Shown: positions 38,755 to 48,647, counted from the stretch's first letter. The stretch is DNA of 51,058 nt from Aurantibacter sp042094015 (GCF_042094015.1 NZ_JBELDZ010000008.1:1-51058); one strand, 5' to 3'. Notes: generated by a model from the letters alone, not told the origin. Translations and numbers: made by a program.

Positions 38755-39612
38755 TTATGCTCGAATTGGAGAATTAGTAATTAAGTCTATATATTGATTT
38801 ACTTTATTTTTAAGTTCTTGACGAACCATAATAAAGTCTAAAAAGCCATGCTCTAGTAAAAATTCTGAGGTTTGGAAACCTTCTGGTAATTCTTGACCTG
38901 TAGTATCTCTAACAACTCTTGGTCCAGCAAATCCAATTAAAGCACCAGGTTCTGCTATATTAATATCACCTAACATGGCAAAAGAAGCTGTTGTTCCTCC
39001 TGTTGTTGGATCTGTACATAAAGAAATGTAAGGAATTTGTGCATCAGCTAATTGTGCCAGTTTAGCAGATGTTTTTGCTAATTGCATTAGAGATATTGCA
39101 GCTTCCATCATTCTTGCTCCTCCAGATTTTGAAATAATCATAAAAGGAATGTTGTTTTCTAGAGAGTAATTTGCAGCTCTAGCTATTTTCTCTCCAACCA
39201 CAGATCCCATAGATCCTCCAATAAATGTAAAATCCATTGCTGCTACAACTAAATCTTTACCTTTAGACTTACCTACAGCTGTTCTTACGGCATCTTTAAG
39301 GTTGGTTTTTTCTTTAGCAGCTTTTAAACGATCCGGGTATTTTTTAGTATCCTCAAACTTTAATGGATCTTTAGATGTTAGATTTGTATTTAATTCTTTA
39401 AATTTATTATCGTCAAATAAAATTTCGAAGTATTCTTTACTTCCAATTCTAACATGGTAGCCGTCTTCTGGGCTTACATAAAAGTTTTTTGCAAGCTCTT
39501 CTGTATCTACAATTTTACCTGTAGGTGATTTGTACCAAAGTCCTTTTGGTGTATCTTTCTTTTGTTCTGTTGATGTTTGAATTCCTTTGTCTTTTCTTTT
39601 AAACCAAGCCAT
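38755..39612 (-). CDS. accD: Acetyl-CoA carboxylase carboxyltransferase subunit beta
   Basis: This 285-residue subunit, with AccA, moves CO2 from biotin to acetyl-CoA to make malonyl-CoA. The crotonase-like core is clear: KDLVVAAMDFTFIGGSMGSV, ISKSGGARMMEAAISLMQ, DPTTGGTTASFAMLGD and PGALIGFAGPRVV. The N-terminal region, which in E. coli is a four-cysteine zinc ribbon, has no cysteines: the positions read SPTG (29-32) and SPED (47-50). I believe this zinc-free form is shared by related Flavobacteria. It follows fbaA by 49 nt and is probably in the same transcript. Confidence 0.96.
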   Translation of the reverse strand: MAWFKRKDKGIQTSTEQKKDTPKGLWYKSPTGKIVDTEELAKNFYVSPEDGYHVRIGSKEYFEILFDDNKFKELNTNLTSKDPLKFEDTKKYPDRLKAAKEKTNLKDAVRTAVGKSKGKDLVVAAMDFTFIGGSMGSVVGEKIARAANYSLENNIPFMIISKSGGARMMEAAISLMQLAKTSAKLAQLADAQIPYISLCTDPTTGGTTASFAMLGDINIAEPGALIGFAGPRVVRDTTGQELPEGFQTSEFLLEHGFLDFIMVRQELKNKVNQYIDLITNSPIRA

Positions 39613-39661
39613 AGTTTCAATTTTATTGTTAACGCTTTTTAGTATAGCTAAATATACGTTT

Positions 39662-40729
39662 TTATAGTGTGTTTATATTATTTAGGTCTGCGAAAGCTTT
39701 TTCCAAACGAGTTACAAATGTTTGCTCACCTTTACGTAACCATACGCGAGGATCATAATGCTTTTTATTAGGAACGTCTGGTCCTTCTGGATTGCCAATT
39801 TGTGTTTTTACGTAATCTGCTTTTTCTACAAAGTAGTCTCTTACACCTGTAGTAAATGCAAACTGCATATCTGTATCAATATTCATTTTAATAACACCAT
39901 AACCAATAGATTCCCTAATTTCTTCTACAGTAGAACCAGATCCACCGTGAAATACAAAATCAATATGGTTATGAGGTACATTAAATTTTTTAGAAATAAA
40001 CTCTTGAGAGTTCTTTAGTATTTTTGGCGTTAACTTAACATTTCCAGGTTTGTAAACACCATGAACATTTCCAAAAGCTGCAGCAATTGTAAATTGGTCG
40101 CTTACTTTACTTAATTCTTCATAAGCATAAGCTACTTCTTCTGGTTGTGTGTAAAGTTTTGATTCATCTACATCGCTATTGTCTACACCATCTTCTTCTC
40201 CACCAGTAATACCTAATTCTATTTCAAGTGTCATACCTATTTTAGACATGCGTTCTAGGTAGGTTTTACAAATTGAAATATTTTCTTCAATAGGTTCTTC
40301 ACTTAAATCAATCATATGAGAGCTGTAAAGTGATTTGCCTGTTTCTTTATAAAATTGTTCACTAGCATCTAATAAACCATCAATCCAAGGTAATAACTTT
40401 TTAGCTGCATGGTCAGTATGTAAAATTACTGGGACACCATAAAGTTCTGACATTATGTGGATGTGTTTTGCGCCAGCGACACAGCCTGCTATAGCGGCTT
40501 TTTGATTTTCGTTATTTAGCCCTTTTCCTGCATTAAAAAGTCCTCCGCCATTTGAAAATTGAATAATTACTGGTGCATTTAGTTTAGCAGCGGTTTCTAA
40601 TACTCCATTAATTGAACTTGATCCTGTAACGTTTACAGCTGGTAAAGCAAAGCCTTTTTCTTTTGCTAATTTAAAAATAGCTTGAACTTCTTTACCTGTA
40701 GCAACTCCTGGTTTTATGTTGTGTGACAT
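39662..40729 (-). CDS. fbaA: Class II fructose-bisphosphate aldolase
   Basis: This 355-residue zinc-dependent aldolase works in glycolysis and gluconeogenesis. PVILHTDHAAKKLLPWIDG contains the catalytic Asp and zinc-binding His. GITGGEEDGVDN is the family's flexible loop. AFGNVHGVYKPGNVKL and FVFHGGSGST hold the later zinc-binding His residues. Length and domain order match the class IIA (E. coli FbaA) type. A promoter lies 37 nt upstream; accD follows. Confidence 0.97.
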   Translation of the reverse strand: MSHNIKPGVATGKEVQAIFKLAKEKGFALPAVNVTGSSSINGVLETAAKLNAPVIIQFSNGGGLFNAGKGLNNENQKAAIAGCVAGAKHIHIMSELYGVPVILHTDHAAKKLLPWIDGLLDASEQFYKETGKSLYSSHMIDLSEEPIEENISICKTYLERMSKIGMTLEIELGITGGEEDGVDNSDVDESKLYTQPEEVAYAYEELSKVSDQFTIAAAFGNVHGVYKPGNVKLTPKILKNSQEFISKKFNVPHNHIDFVFHGGSGSTVEEIRESIGYGVIKMNIDTDMQFAFTTGVRDYFVEKADYVKTQIGNPEGPDVPNKKHYDPRVWLRKGEQTFVTRLEKAFADLNNINTL

Positions 40730-40766
40730 TTTAAGTTTAGTTTAACTGAGTTCTAATTTTAAGTGC

Positions 40767-40774
40767 CAAATGTA
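40767..40774 (-). promoter_or_regulatory. -7 element of fbaA
   Basis: The minus strand reads TACATTTG, matching TAnnTTTG, 37 nt before the start of fbaA. Confidence 0.45.
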
Positions 40775-40808
40775 GTGATTTTTTGATACATATTTTTGGC
40801 ATTTTTTT

Positions 40809-43325
40809 TTAAAATGGATAGTTTATTCCAATATTATATACAGCTTTAGAGAAATTATAATCATTAAACCATCTGTTTTTATTTTGATATGAAGGATCAT
40901 ATGTTTTAAAACCTATATCTAGTCTTAAAATAAAGAAATCAAAATCGTAACGAAAACCAAAACCAGAACCAATTGCAATATCTTTTAAAGAGCTGAAACT
41001 ATTAAAAGTAGCCTCTTCTTGGGCTACATCATCTAATACGTTCCATATATTTCCTGCATCCAAAAATAAAGCACCGTTTAAAGCGCCAAAAATATTGAAG
41101 CGCTGCTCTGCGCTTAGTGTTAATTTTAAGTTAGCTTCGTTAAACTCATTATTTGAATTTAAACTCCCAGGGCCTAAGTTATAGGCAGTCCAAGCTCTGT
41201 TGTCGTTTGCTCCACCAGCAAAAAAACTCTTAGAAAATGGTATACTAGATGCATTTCCAAAAGGAATAGCTATTCCAAAAAAGCTTCTAATAGCTATGGT
41301 GTTTTTGTTTCCAAAACTCCAATATTTTATATAGTCTATTTCTGTTTTTACGTATTGAGAAAACCCTACTTTAAATAATTCGTAATTGTTGTTTTCGTTT
41401 TTTTTAAGGTTTAAAGGTTTTGCTAATAATGAAGCTAAATTTCCTGCAGTTTCTAACTTAAATCTAAAGATTGAAAAAGCATTGTCTGATATTGATTCTC
41501 TTTTATCTTTAACATAATTAAAGTTAGATGCAATAATTAGATTGTCTTCTGTTAAACGTTCTTTTCTTTCGTCAATGGCATTAATAGTTAAAAAGTCTTC
41601 ATTGTTTACTGCATAACTATTAGAGGTTACATCTGCTAAAAATTGGTTTGCTTCTGAAGGTATTTCTAGATTAGTTCCAGCTGAAACATAACCATTGCTT
41701 TGTGCTAAACTGTTAAGTGTATTAAAAGAGTTTTGATATACATTAAAGTAGTTAGAAGTATTTAGATTTTTTACATATTGAATATTAAAAACATCTAACC
41801 TATTAGTAACATTGTTATTAGGATACCATGTGTAATTAAAAACACCACTAAAAGTTTGTTTGTCTAAACCAACATTAGTTTGACTTGTTGTTGCTAAAGT
41901 TATTTTTGTTGCTGGGAACATACTTTTTGGTATAATTCTCTCAGTATTAAAAGGGAATAGAAAACGCGGTATATTTAATTTTAAATTAACCCCAAGTTCA
42001 TTAATATCAAAAAAATCATCTCTATTATTGGCTGCATCTTTTGAGGCTCCAATTGAAGTAAATCCAGAAAGTTCTAACGTTTCTGCTCCTCTAAATAAAT
42101 TTCTTACTTTTAAGCTTGGTATTAAAGAAAAACCAATGGTTTGAATATTACTTTGGGTTATTTCTGTACTAAAACCAAGACTCCACTTTTTGTATGGATT
42201 AAGATAAATGTTTGTAGTCAATGTAGTATCAATATTTTCTATATACTCTATTCTTGGGTATTTAAAAGTTTTTAAATCACTTATTTTTCTTGATGTTAAT
42301 GGTCTGTTTTTATCTTTGAAAATAGTATTTGGCGTAATAAAAACCGAATTGGTAAGTGCTTTAGGCTTGTATTTTAATTTACCTTGACTGTATATTTTAT
42401 ATCCATTAAAACTAGTAGTGTCAGTATAAGATTGGTTTCTGGATTCGAAAGAACTGTTTGTGTAAATGTTAACGTCTTTTATTTTATAGATTTTAAAAGG
42501 TTCTGTAATAGTAGAATCTCCACTTCTTTTAGATCTATTTGTAATTTTCATATCTACGTTGGTATGGTTGTTTATACCAAAAGTATCCATAGCAAATAGA
42601 AAATAATCTTGCGAGAAATGAAATACACCATTGTTTCTCATTAAATCTGTAATTCGTTTTTTTTCATTTAAGATATTAGCTGTTCGGTATTGTTGACCTT
42701 TTTTTAAAAAAGATTTAGATTTGTGAAGTTGATAAATAGAATCAACAGCAGCTGTTTTAATATCAGAATTTAAAGAGTCTAGAATATAAGGTTTTCCAGT
42801 AGTTATTTTATAAGTTGTTTTTGCACGTTGATTACTGTCTTTTTTTGTATCGTAATCTAGAGTAACATTAAACCAGCCATTATTCCAGTAATAACTTCTT
42901 AAAAGTTTTAAGGATTTTTCAGACAATGAATCGTTTACTATTACCGGTGCTTCACCCATTTTTTTTAACCAAGCATTAAAACCACGTTTTGATTCTGCTA
43001 ATTTATCGACTTGCTTTCTAGATAAAAATTTTGTTTTACGTTCTAGTTTTTTAGGGTTTTCATATATTTTTGAATTGATTAAAGAATCAATATTTGGTCT
43101 TGCTAAGTTGTAAATAAAAAGTCTTAAAGGTGTTTTTAAGAGTTTTTTATTTGGTTTTTGATAAATTAAGTTAGTTAAAGTTTCATTTTTGACTAAAGTG
43201 TCGTTAACTAAAATACTATTTTTAGTTAATAGATGTTTATTCTTGCCTACACGCTTAAGTGAGTTGCAGGAACTCAATAAAAAAACAGTACAAATTAATA
43301 TGCAAAATGAAGGTTTTAACGCCAA
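40809..43325 (-). CDS. TamL-type outer membrane lipoprotein of the BamA/TamA family
   Basis: This 838-residue protein begins with a lipoprotein signal (LICTVFLLSSCNS, Cys about 20), unlike classical BamA. The N-terminal half holds POTRA-like units (WFNVTLDYD, VDSIYQLHKSKSFLKKGQQY, FHFSQDYFLF). The C-terminal half is a beta barrel: FFAGGANDNRAWTAYNLGPG matches the conserved motif before the last strands, and the protein ends in an aromatic residue. The lipidated form is the TamL variant of Bacteroidota, which works with TamB in outer-membrane biogenesis. The start codon is TTG: no ATG lies in frame before the signal peptide. It is divergent from an RNA methyltransferase gene. Confidence 0.88.
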   Translation of the reverse strand: MALKPSFCILICTVFLLSSCNSLKRVGKNKHLLTKNSILVNDTLVKNETLTNLIYQKPNKKLLKTPLRLFIYNLARPNIDSLINSKIYENPKKLERKTKFLSRKQVDKLAESKRGFNAWLKKMGEAPVIVNDSLSEKSLKLLRSYYWNNGWFNVTLDYDTKKDSNQRAKTTYKITTGKPYILDSLNSDIKTAAVDSIYQLHKSKSFLKKGQQYRTANILNEKKRITDLMRNNGVFHFSQDYFLFAMDTFGINNHTNVDMKITNRSKRSGDSTITEPFKIYKIKDVNIYTNSSFESRNQSYTDTTSFNGYKIYSQGKLKYKPKALTNSVFITPNTIFKDKNRPLTSRKISDLKTFKYPRIEYIENIDTTLTTNIYLNPYKKWSLGFSTEITQSNIQTIGFSLIPSLKVRNLFRGAETLELSGFTSIGASKDAANNRDDFFDINELGVNLKLNIPRFLFPFNTERIIPKSMFPATKITLATTSQTNVGLDKQTFSGVFNYTWYPNNNVTNRLDVFNIQYVKNLNTSNYFNVYQNSFNTLNSLAQSNGYVSAGTNLEIPSEANQFLADVTSNSYAVNNEDFLTINAIDERKERLTEDNLIIASNFNYVKDKRESISDNAFSIFRFKLETAGNLASLLAKPLNLKKNENNNYELFKVGFSQYVKTEIDYIKYWSFGNKNTIAIRSFFGIAIPFGNASSIPFSKSFFAGGANDNRAWTAYNLGPGSLNSNNEFNEANLKLTLSAEQRFNIFGALNGALFLDAGNIWNVLDDVAQEEATFNSFSSLKDIAIGSGFGFRYDFDFFILRLDIGFKTYDPSYQNKNRWFNDYNFSKAVYNIGINYPF

Positions 43326-43354
43326 AAGATTTAATTTTGAATATGAAATAGAAT

Positions 43355-43362
43355 CAAAAATA
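43355..43362 (-). promoter_or_regulatory. -7 element of the tamL-type gene
   Basis: The minus strand reads TATTTTTG, 29 nt before the TTG start. Confidence 0.45.
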
Positions 43363-43450
43363 CATTAATTATTTTGCTTGACACTTTTTTTAAATAAGAA
43401 GCTTTTATTTAACTAAATATTTTTCTTTTCTTTAACAAAAAAATAGACAA

Positions 43451-44179
43451 ATGCTAACTAAAAACGACATTAAACTTATAGCGCGCTTAAAGCAAAAAAA
43501 GTATCGTATTCAAGAAGGTTTGTTTGTTGTAGAAGGGATTAAAACTATAAAAGAATTTATAGAATCGTCTTTTAAATTACATCAAATATATACTACAGAG
43601 ACATTTGGTTTATCTACAAGTTTAGAAACTATAATTTCAGAAACTGAATTAAATAAAATTAGTTTTTTTACAAACCCTAACACAGCTTTAGCGCTCTTTA
43701 AACTGCCAGACGTAATTGAAAACAAAGAAGCCTCTGGACTAATTGTAGTGTTAGATACTATAAACGATCCCGGAAATTTAGGAACAATAATTAGATTGTG
43801 TGATTGGTTTGGGGTTTCTAAGTTGGTTTGTAGTAAAGATACTGTAGATTGTTATAATCCAAAAGTAGTACAATCTACAATGGGGTCTTTAACTCGTGTT
43901 AAGATTGCTTATGTTGATTTAGAATGTTATTTAGAGACTACAAAATTGCCAATTTACGGGACATTTATGAATGGGGAAAATGTATATAAAACTAATAAAT
44001 TACCTCAAAATAGTATTTTAGTTATGGGAAATGAGGCTAATGGAATATCTTCTAATATAGAGGCTTTAGTATCCAAAAGATTAGCTATTCCAAGATTTGG
44101 TAATATACAAGAAACAGAAAGTTTAAATGTCGCTACGGCTACAGCGATTATTTTAAGTGAATTTAAACGCTATGTTTAA
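43451..44179 (+). CDS. TrmH/SpoU-family RNA 2'-O-methyltransferase
   Basis: This 242-residue SPOUT enzyme has a short N-terminal substrate-binding domain (KKYRIQEGLFVVEGIKTIKE) and the knotted domain with LDTINDPGNLGTIIRLCDWFG (motif 1), ILVMGNEANGISS (motif 2) and IPRFGNIQETESLNVATATAI (motif 3). It would methylate a ribose in rRNA or tRNA; the exact site is not predictable. Its stop is 2 nt from the stop of the convergent porT gene. Confidence 0.93.
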   Translation: MLTKNDIKLIARLKQKKYRIQEGLFVVEGIKTIKEFIESSFKLHQIYTTETFGLSTSLETIISETELNKISFFTNPNTALALFKLPDVIENKEASGLIVVLDTINDPGNLGTIIRLCDWFGVSKLVCSKDTVDCYNPKVVQSTMGSLTRVKIAYVDLECYLETTKLPIYGTFMNGENVYKTNKLPQNSILVMGNEANGISSNIEALVSKRLAIPRFGNIQETESLNVATATAIILSEFKRYV

Positions 44180-44181
44180 AA

Positions 44182-44904
44182 TTATTGAATTACAAAATTT
44201 ATAAAAATGCCTCGTGTTTGCATTTGTTCTATGTTTCCTGTCCAAGGACTATTTACATCTTTGTCTCTAACAACTTCATCATTTAAAGCAAAAACGCCTT
44301 TTATAGTAGGAGAAAACTTAAACCACTGAAAATAAAAATCTATACCAAGACCTAATTCATAAAAAGACATATTAGATTTTGTTCTAAATGTACCATTACT
44401 ATTATCATCTGGGTTTTTTTCGTTACTAGATAGGTTTATAGCTGCAGCAACACCAATTTGTACAAAAGGTCTTAGGTTATTAACTCTAGTTGTAGAGAAT
44501 TTAAGACTTAAAGGTAAATAAACATAAGTTGCTTTAAGTTCTCTATCTAAATCAGATGGTTTCCTGTCGTCAAAAGGAATACTAGAAAAATAACTTTCGT
44601 CAAATAATAAGACTCTGTTTGTAATGACTAATCCTGGCTCTGTGCGTAAATCTATATGCTCCGTAATTCGTAAATTACCTAGTAAACCTACATTAAATCC
44701 TCCAGATTTTGCAGTTGTAATATCTTTAGCAAGCGTTTTGTAATCAAATTTAAAATCCAAACTATTGTAGCCTAAATAATAACCCCAACTCAATAGTTTT
44801 TTGTCCACATTAACTTTATGCTGAATTTTCTCTTTTGAAAACATCTGAGCATTTGCTATTTGGCAAACTAAAAATAGACTTAATAAGATGGTGATTTTCT
44901 TCAT
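44182..44904 (-). CDS. porT: PorT, type IX secretion system outer membrane protein
   Basis: This 240-residue protein has a signal peptide (ILLSLFLVCQIANAQ) and a small beta-barrel body (WGYYLGYNSLDFKFDY, GGFNVGLLGNLRITEHIDL, ending FINFVIQ). The pattern matches PorT/SprT, needed for T9SS function in the outer membrane. Its location directly after ubiE/menG is as in other Flavobacteria. I chose ATG 44904, 21 codons after an earlier possible start, because it begins the signal peptide and lies 4 nt from the menG stop. Its presence agrees with the T9SS cargo at 33 kb. Confidence 0.9.
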   Translation of the reverse strand: MKKITILLSLFLVCQIANAQMFSKEKIQHKVNVDKKLLSWGYYLGYNSLDFKFDYKTLAKDITTAKSGGFNVGLLGNLRITEHIDLRTEPGLVITNRVLLFDESYFSSIPFDDRKPSDLDRELKATYVYLPLSLKFSTTRVNNLRPFVQIGVAAAINLSSNEKNPDDNSNGTFRTKSNMSFYELGLGIDFYFQWFKFSPTIKGVFALNDEVVRDKDVNSPWTGNIEQMQTRGIFINFVIQ

Positions 44905-44908
44905 AAAA

Positions 44909-45634
44909 TTACTTTGATGCTTTATAAATGGTAGCAACTCCAAAAGTTTGAGGTATATCTGTAACATTTATAAACCCAACTTTTTGTAAAATATTGTTTA
45001 AAGCTTCTCCATAAGGGAAAACATTTGCAGAATCACTTAAATAAGTATATGCTGTTTTGTCTTTAGAAAAAAGTTTTCCTATTGTAGGAAGAATTACTTT
45101 AGAATGAAATGCGTAACCTTGTTTAAAAGGGAATTTTGTTGGTACAGAAGTTTCTAAAATAACAAACGTTCCATTTGGTTTTAAAACTCTTAAAATATCT
45201 GCTAACCCTTTTTCTAAATTTTCAAAATTTCTAACGCCAAAAGCTACAGTTATTGCATCAAAGGTGTTGTTGTCAAACGGTAAGTTTTCAGAATCACCAA
45301 TAATCATATCTATTTTAGTGTCTAATTTTTTTGCGTTAATTTTTTTCTTACCAACCTCTAACATACCAGGACTAATATCTAATCCTATTATTTTTTCGGC
45401 ATCAGTTTCAGCCAAACTAATAGCTAAATCACCAGTTCCAGTAGCAATGTCTAAAATGTTTTTTGGATTGCTTGCTTTTACAATCGCAACAACTCTGTTT
45501 CGCCATTTAATATCAATTCCAAAAGAAATTACACGATTTAGATTGTCATATTCACCAGAGATAGTGTCAAACATTTTTGTAACCTGTTCTTTCTTACTTG
45601 AATTGCTGTCTTTGTATGGAGTAACTTTAGCCAA
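44909..45634 (-). CDS. ubiE: Demethylmenaquinone methyltransferase
   Basis: This 241-residue UbiE/MenG enzyme makes the last step of menaquinone synthesis with SAM. MFDTISGEYDNLNRVISFGID and WRNRVV are the first signature; ILDIATGTGDLAISLA is motif I; AFGVRNFENLEKGL and RVLKPNGTFVILETS are the second signature. The start is TTG at 45634: an in-frame stop lies just upstream and no ATG precedes the conserved region. It is the first gene of the ubiE-porT pair. Confidence 0.96.
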   Translation of the reverse strand: MAKVTPYKDSNSSKKEQVTKMFDTISGEYDNLNRVISFGIDIKWRNRVVAIVKASNPKNILDIATGTGDLAISLAETDAEKIIGLDISPGMLEVGKKKINAKKLDTKIDMIIGDSENLPFDNNTFDAITVAFGVRNFENLEKGLADILRVLKPNGTFVILETSVPTKFPFKQGYAFHSKVILPTIGKLFSKDKTAYTYLSDSANVFPYGEALNNILQKVGFINVTDIPQTFGVATIYKASK

Positions 45635-45646
45635 AACTTTTTTTTA

Positions 45647-45654
45647 CAAAATTA
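45647..45654 (-). promoter_or_regulatory. -7 element of ubiE
   Basis: The minus strand reads TAATTTTG, 12 nt before the TTG start, so the leader would be only a few nucleotides. Confidence 0.45.
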
Positions 45655-45754
45655 ATGGTTTTTTAATAATTAGTTGTCTCATTTGTGTATTATTATAGTG
45701 TTGTTAATTCTATTTTAATGATTTTTTTGAAATACTAAAGCACAAAAAAAGTCG

Positions 45755-45762
45755 TATCTTTG
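45755..45762 (+). promoter_or_regulatory. -7 element of trkA
   Basis: TATCTTTG matches TAnnTTTG and ends 26 nt before the trkA start. A TTG at 45727-45729 is 25 nt upstream, slightly beyond the usual spacing for a -33 box. Confidence 0.5.
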
Positions 45763-45788
45763 CGCTCTTACTTTTAGTTATATACACT

Positions 45789-47138
45789 ATGAAAATAATA
45801 ATTGCTGGTGCTGGTGAGGTAGGATTTCATTTAGCGAAATTATTATCTTACGAATCTCAAGAAATTACGTTAATAGATACGAATAGAGAAAGTTTGTCTT
45901 ATGCAGACAATCATTTAGATATTAAAGTTCTAAAAGGCGATGCTACATCTATTGCTATTTTAAAAGACGCACGTGTTGATAATTGTGATTTAGTTATTGG
46001 TGTTACAGCCTCCGAAACTACTAATATTACGGTTTGCGCTATAGCTAAGCAATTAGGTGCAAAACGTACTATTGCACGTATTACAAATACAGAATTTATA
46101 ACACATAAAGATGAGGTTGGTTTTACCCGCTTTGGAATTGATGAATTAATTTCTCCTGAGAGTTTAGCTGCTTCAGAAATAGAACTATTATTGAATCAAT
46201 CTGCGTTTAAAGACAGTTACGAGTTTGAAGATGGCGCACTAACTATGGTAAGTTTAAGTTTGTCTAGAACAGCTTCTTTTGTTGGTAAATCGGTTCGAGA
46301 AGCTGCAGAACAGTTTTCGGAATTTCATTTTGTTCCCATTGCAATTCAGCGTTTTGGGACACAATACACCATAATTCCTCGCGGAGATACAGAATTTAGA
46401 GATGGCGACAATGTTGTTTTTATAACTTGTGAAGGTGGAGGAGAAGAGCTGTGTAAAATGACAGGAAAAACTAATGAGCCAGTTAAAGATGTCATGATTC
46501 TTGGAGGAAGTAAAATTGGTTATAAAACTTCAAGAGATTTAAGTAATCATAACTTTAACGTTAAGCTTATAGAGAAAAATAAAGAAGTAGCATTTGATTT
46601 GGCAGATCAGCTTGATAAAGCTCTAGTTATTAATGGAGACGGAAGAAATGTCGAACTTTTAGAGGAAGAAAATGTAAACGATATGGATGCGTTTATTGCA
46701 GTTACAGGTAATTCCGAAACAAATATAATGTCTTGTTTAGTCGCAAAATCTAAAGGTGTTAAAAAAACAATAGCTCTAGTCGAGAATATGGATTATTTCG
46801 AGTTGTCGCAATCTATAGGAATTGATACTTTAATTAATAAAAAGCTTTTAGCGGCAAATAATATTTTTAGATATATTAGAAAAGGTGAAGTTGTAGCAAT
46901 GACTAAACTGAATAATATGAATGCTGAGCTTTTAGAGTTTAAAGTAAAGCCAACTTCTAAAGTCTGCGATAGATTAATTAAAGATATCGATTTCCCTCGT
47001 TCCGCAATTATTGGTGGTGTTATTAGAAATGGAAAAGGATTTATTGCTTTAGGCGATTTTAAAATACAAGAAGGCGATTTTATGGTAGTGTGTTGTTTGC
47101 CAAAGTCTATTAAATCTGTTGAAAAACTATTTCTGTAA
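45789..47138 (+). CDS. trkA: Trk potassium uptake regulatory subunit TrkA
   Basis: This 449-residue cytoplasmic protein has two RCK modules in tandem. Each has a Rossmann NAD-binding domain (IIIAGAGEVGFHLAKLL at the N-terminus; VMILGGSKIGYKTSRDL in the second half) and a C-terminal TrkA-C domain. It binds TrkH and gates potassium flow in response to nucleotides. Length matches two-module TrkA. trkH starts 3 nt after its stop, so the genes form an operon. Confidence 0.97.
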   Translation: MKIIIAGAGEVGFHLAKLLSYESQEITLIDTNRESLSYADNHLDIKVLKGDATSIAILKDARVDNCDLVIGVTASETTNITVCAIAKQLGAKRTIARITNTEFITHKDEVGFTRFGIDELISPESLAASEIELLLNQSAFKDSYEFEDGALTMVSLSLSRTASFVGKSVREAAEQFSEFHFVPIAIQRFGTQYTIIPRGDTEFRDGDNVVFITCEGGGEELCKMTGKTNEPVKDVMILGGSKIGYKTSRDLSNHNFNVKLIEKNKEVAFDLADQLDKALVINGDGRNVELLEEENVNDMDAFIAVTGNSETNIMSCLVAKSKGVKKTIALVENMDYFELSQSIGIDTLINKKLLAANNIFRYIRKGEVVAMTKLNNMNAELLEFKVKPTSKVCDRLIKDIDFPRSAIIGGVIRNGKGFIALGDFKIQEGDFMVVCCLPKSIKSVEKLFL

Positions 47139-47141
47139 TTT

Positions 47142-48647
47142 ATGAGAAAGTTTATAAAACTTAATTATAAAATTATATTCTATTTCTTAGGATTATTACT
47201 CCTTTTTAATGGCGGTTTTATGTTATTATCTGCATTAGTTAGTTTTATTTATTCGGATGGAGTTACTTTGCAGTTGTGTCTTTCTGGGTTAATCTCTATT
47301 GCTATTGGAGGACTTTTTATGCTTTTTACTAGAAATCACAAAAAAGTTTTAAATAAACGTGAAGGTTATATTGTTGTAACTTTTGGATGGATTGCAATGA
47401 CACTTTCAGGAACATTACCTTATTTAATAACAGAAAGTATTCCAAATTTTACAAATGCCTTTTTTGAGACTATGTCTGGTTACACTACAACTGGAGCATC
47501 TATTTTAAACGATATTGAAGCAGTTCCATATGGTGTTTTATTTTGGAGAAGTTTAACACATTGGATTGGTGGAATGGGAATTATAGTTTTAGCAGTAGCT
47601 ATTTTACCTTTGTTAGGAATTGGAGGAATGCAGCTATTTGCCGCAGAAGCGCCAGGGCCAAGTGCAGATAAGTTACATCCAAGAATTACAGATACAGCAA
47701 AGCGTTTGTGGTTAATTTATTTTGGATATACTGCTGCAGAAACATTATTGTTGAAATTAGCAGGAATGAGCTTTTTTGACGCCATTAATCACGCCATGTG
47801 TACGTTGTCTACTGGTGGGTTTTCTACTAAAAACGCAAGTGTAGCGTTTTGGAATGATAATCCACTAATACAGTATATTATTATCTTTTTTATGTTTTTG
47901 GCAGGAACTAATTTTGTATTAAGTTATTATATGTTTAAAGGTAAATTCTCCAATATTATTAAAGATGATGAATTTAAATTATACACTAAATTTATTTTAG
48001 CATTCACATTAATAGCTTCAGTTTTAATTTATTTTAGAGCAGATGTTTCTTTGTCTACAATAAATCATCCAATGGTTTTTGGCGAGGTTGAAAGTGCTTT
48101 TAGACACGGATTATTTCAAGTTATTTCTGTAATAACAACAACCGGTTTTGTAACGGCAGATTTTACAATGTGGACTCCATTTTTGGTTGTTTTCTTTTTT
48201 GGGCTAATGTTCCTTGGAGGTTCTGCAGGTAGTACATCTGGAGGAATTAAAGTTGTAAGACATTTAATTACTATTAAGAATGGTTTTTTAGAGTTTAAAA
48301 GAGCTTTACATCCAAATGCAATTTTACCAGTTCGTTATAATAAGCGATCAGTTTCTGGAGATATTGTTTTTAATATACTTGGCTTTTTTGTTCTCTATTT
48401 TATCTCTTTTATAATAGGTTCTTTGGGGTTTTCTATGATGCAGTTAGATTTTGAATCTTCTATTGGAATTGCAGCATCAAGTTTAGGAAATGTAGGTCCT
48501 GCTTTAGGTGATTTTAGCCCAGTAAATAATTATGCAGCATTGCCACCAATAGGAAAATGGTGGTCTGCTTTTTTAATGTTTATTGGTCGTTTAGAGTTGT
48601 TTACAGTTCTTGTTATTATGACGCCTTTTTTCTGGAGAAATAGATAA
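47142..48647 (+). CDS. trkH: Trk potassium transporter membrane subunit TrkH
   Basis: This 501-residue polytopic protein has the four-fold P-loop layout of TrkH: TMSGYTTTGASIL, ALCTLSTGG-like MCTLSTGGFST, ISVITTTGFVT and ASSLGNVGPALG, each with the selectivity-filter glycine. SLTHWIGGMGIIVLAVAILP and GGSAGSTSGGIKVVR are further signatures. It imports potassium across the inner membrane with TrkA. Confidence 0.97.
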   Translation: MRKFIKLNYKIIFYFLGLLLLFNGGFMLLSALVSFIYSDGVTLQLCLSGLISIAIGGLFMLFTRNHKKVLNKREGYIVVTFGWIAMTLSGTLPYLITESIPNFTNAFFETMSGYTTTGASILNDIEAVPYGVLFWRSLTHWIGGMGIIVLAVAILPLLGIGGMQLFAAEAPGPSADKLHPRITDTAKRLWLIYFGYTAAETLLLKLAGMSFFDAINHAMCTLSTGGFSTKNASVAFWNDNPLIQYIIIFFMFLAGTNFVLSYYMFKGKFSNIIKDDEFKLYTKFILAFTLIASVLIYFRADVSLSTINHPMVFGEVESAFRHGLFQVISVITTTGFVTADFTMWTPFLVVFFFGLMFLGGSAGSTSGGIKVVRHLITIKNGFLEFKRALHPNAILPVRYNKRSVSGDIVFNILGFFVLYFISFIIGSLGFSMMQLDFESSIGIAASSLGNVGPALGDFSPVNNYAALPPIGKWWSAFLMFIGRLELFTVLVIMTPFFWRNR

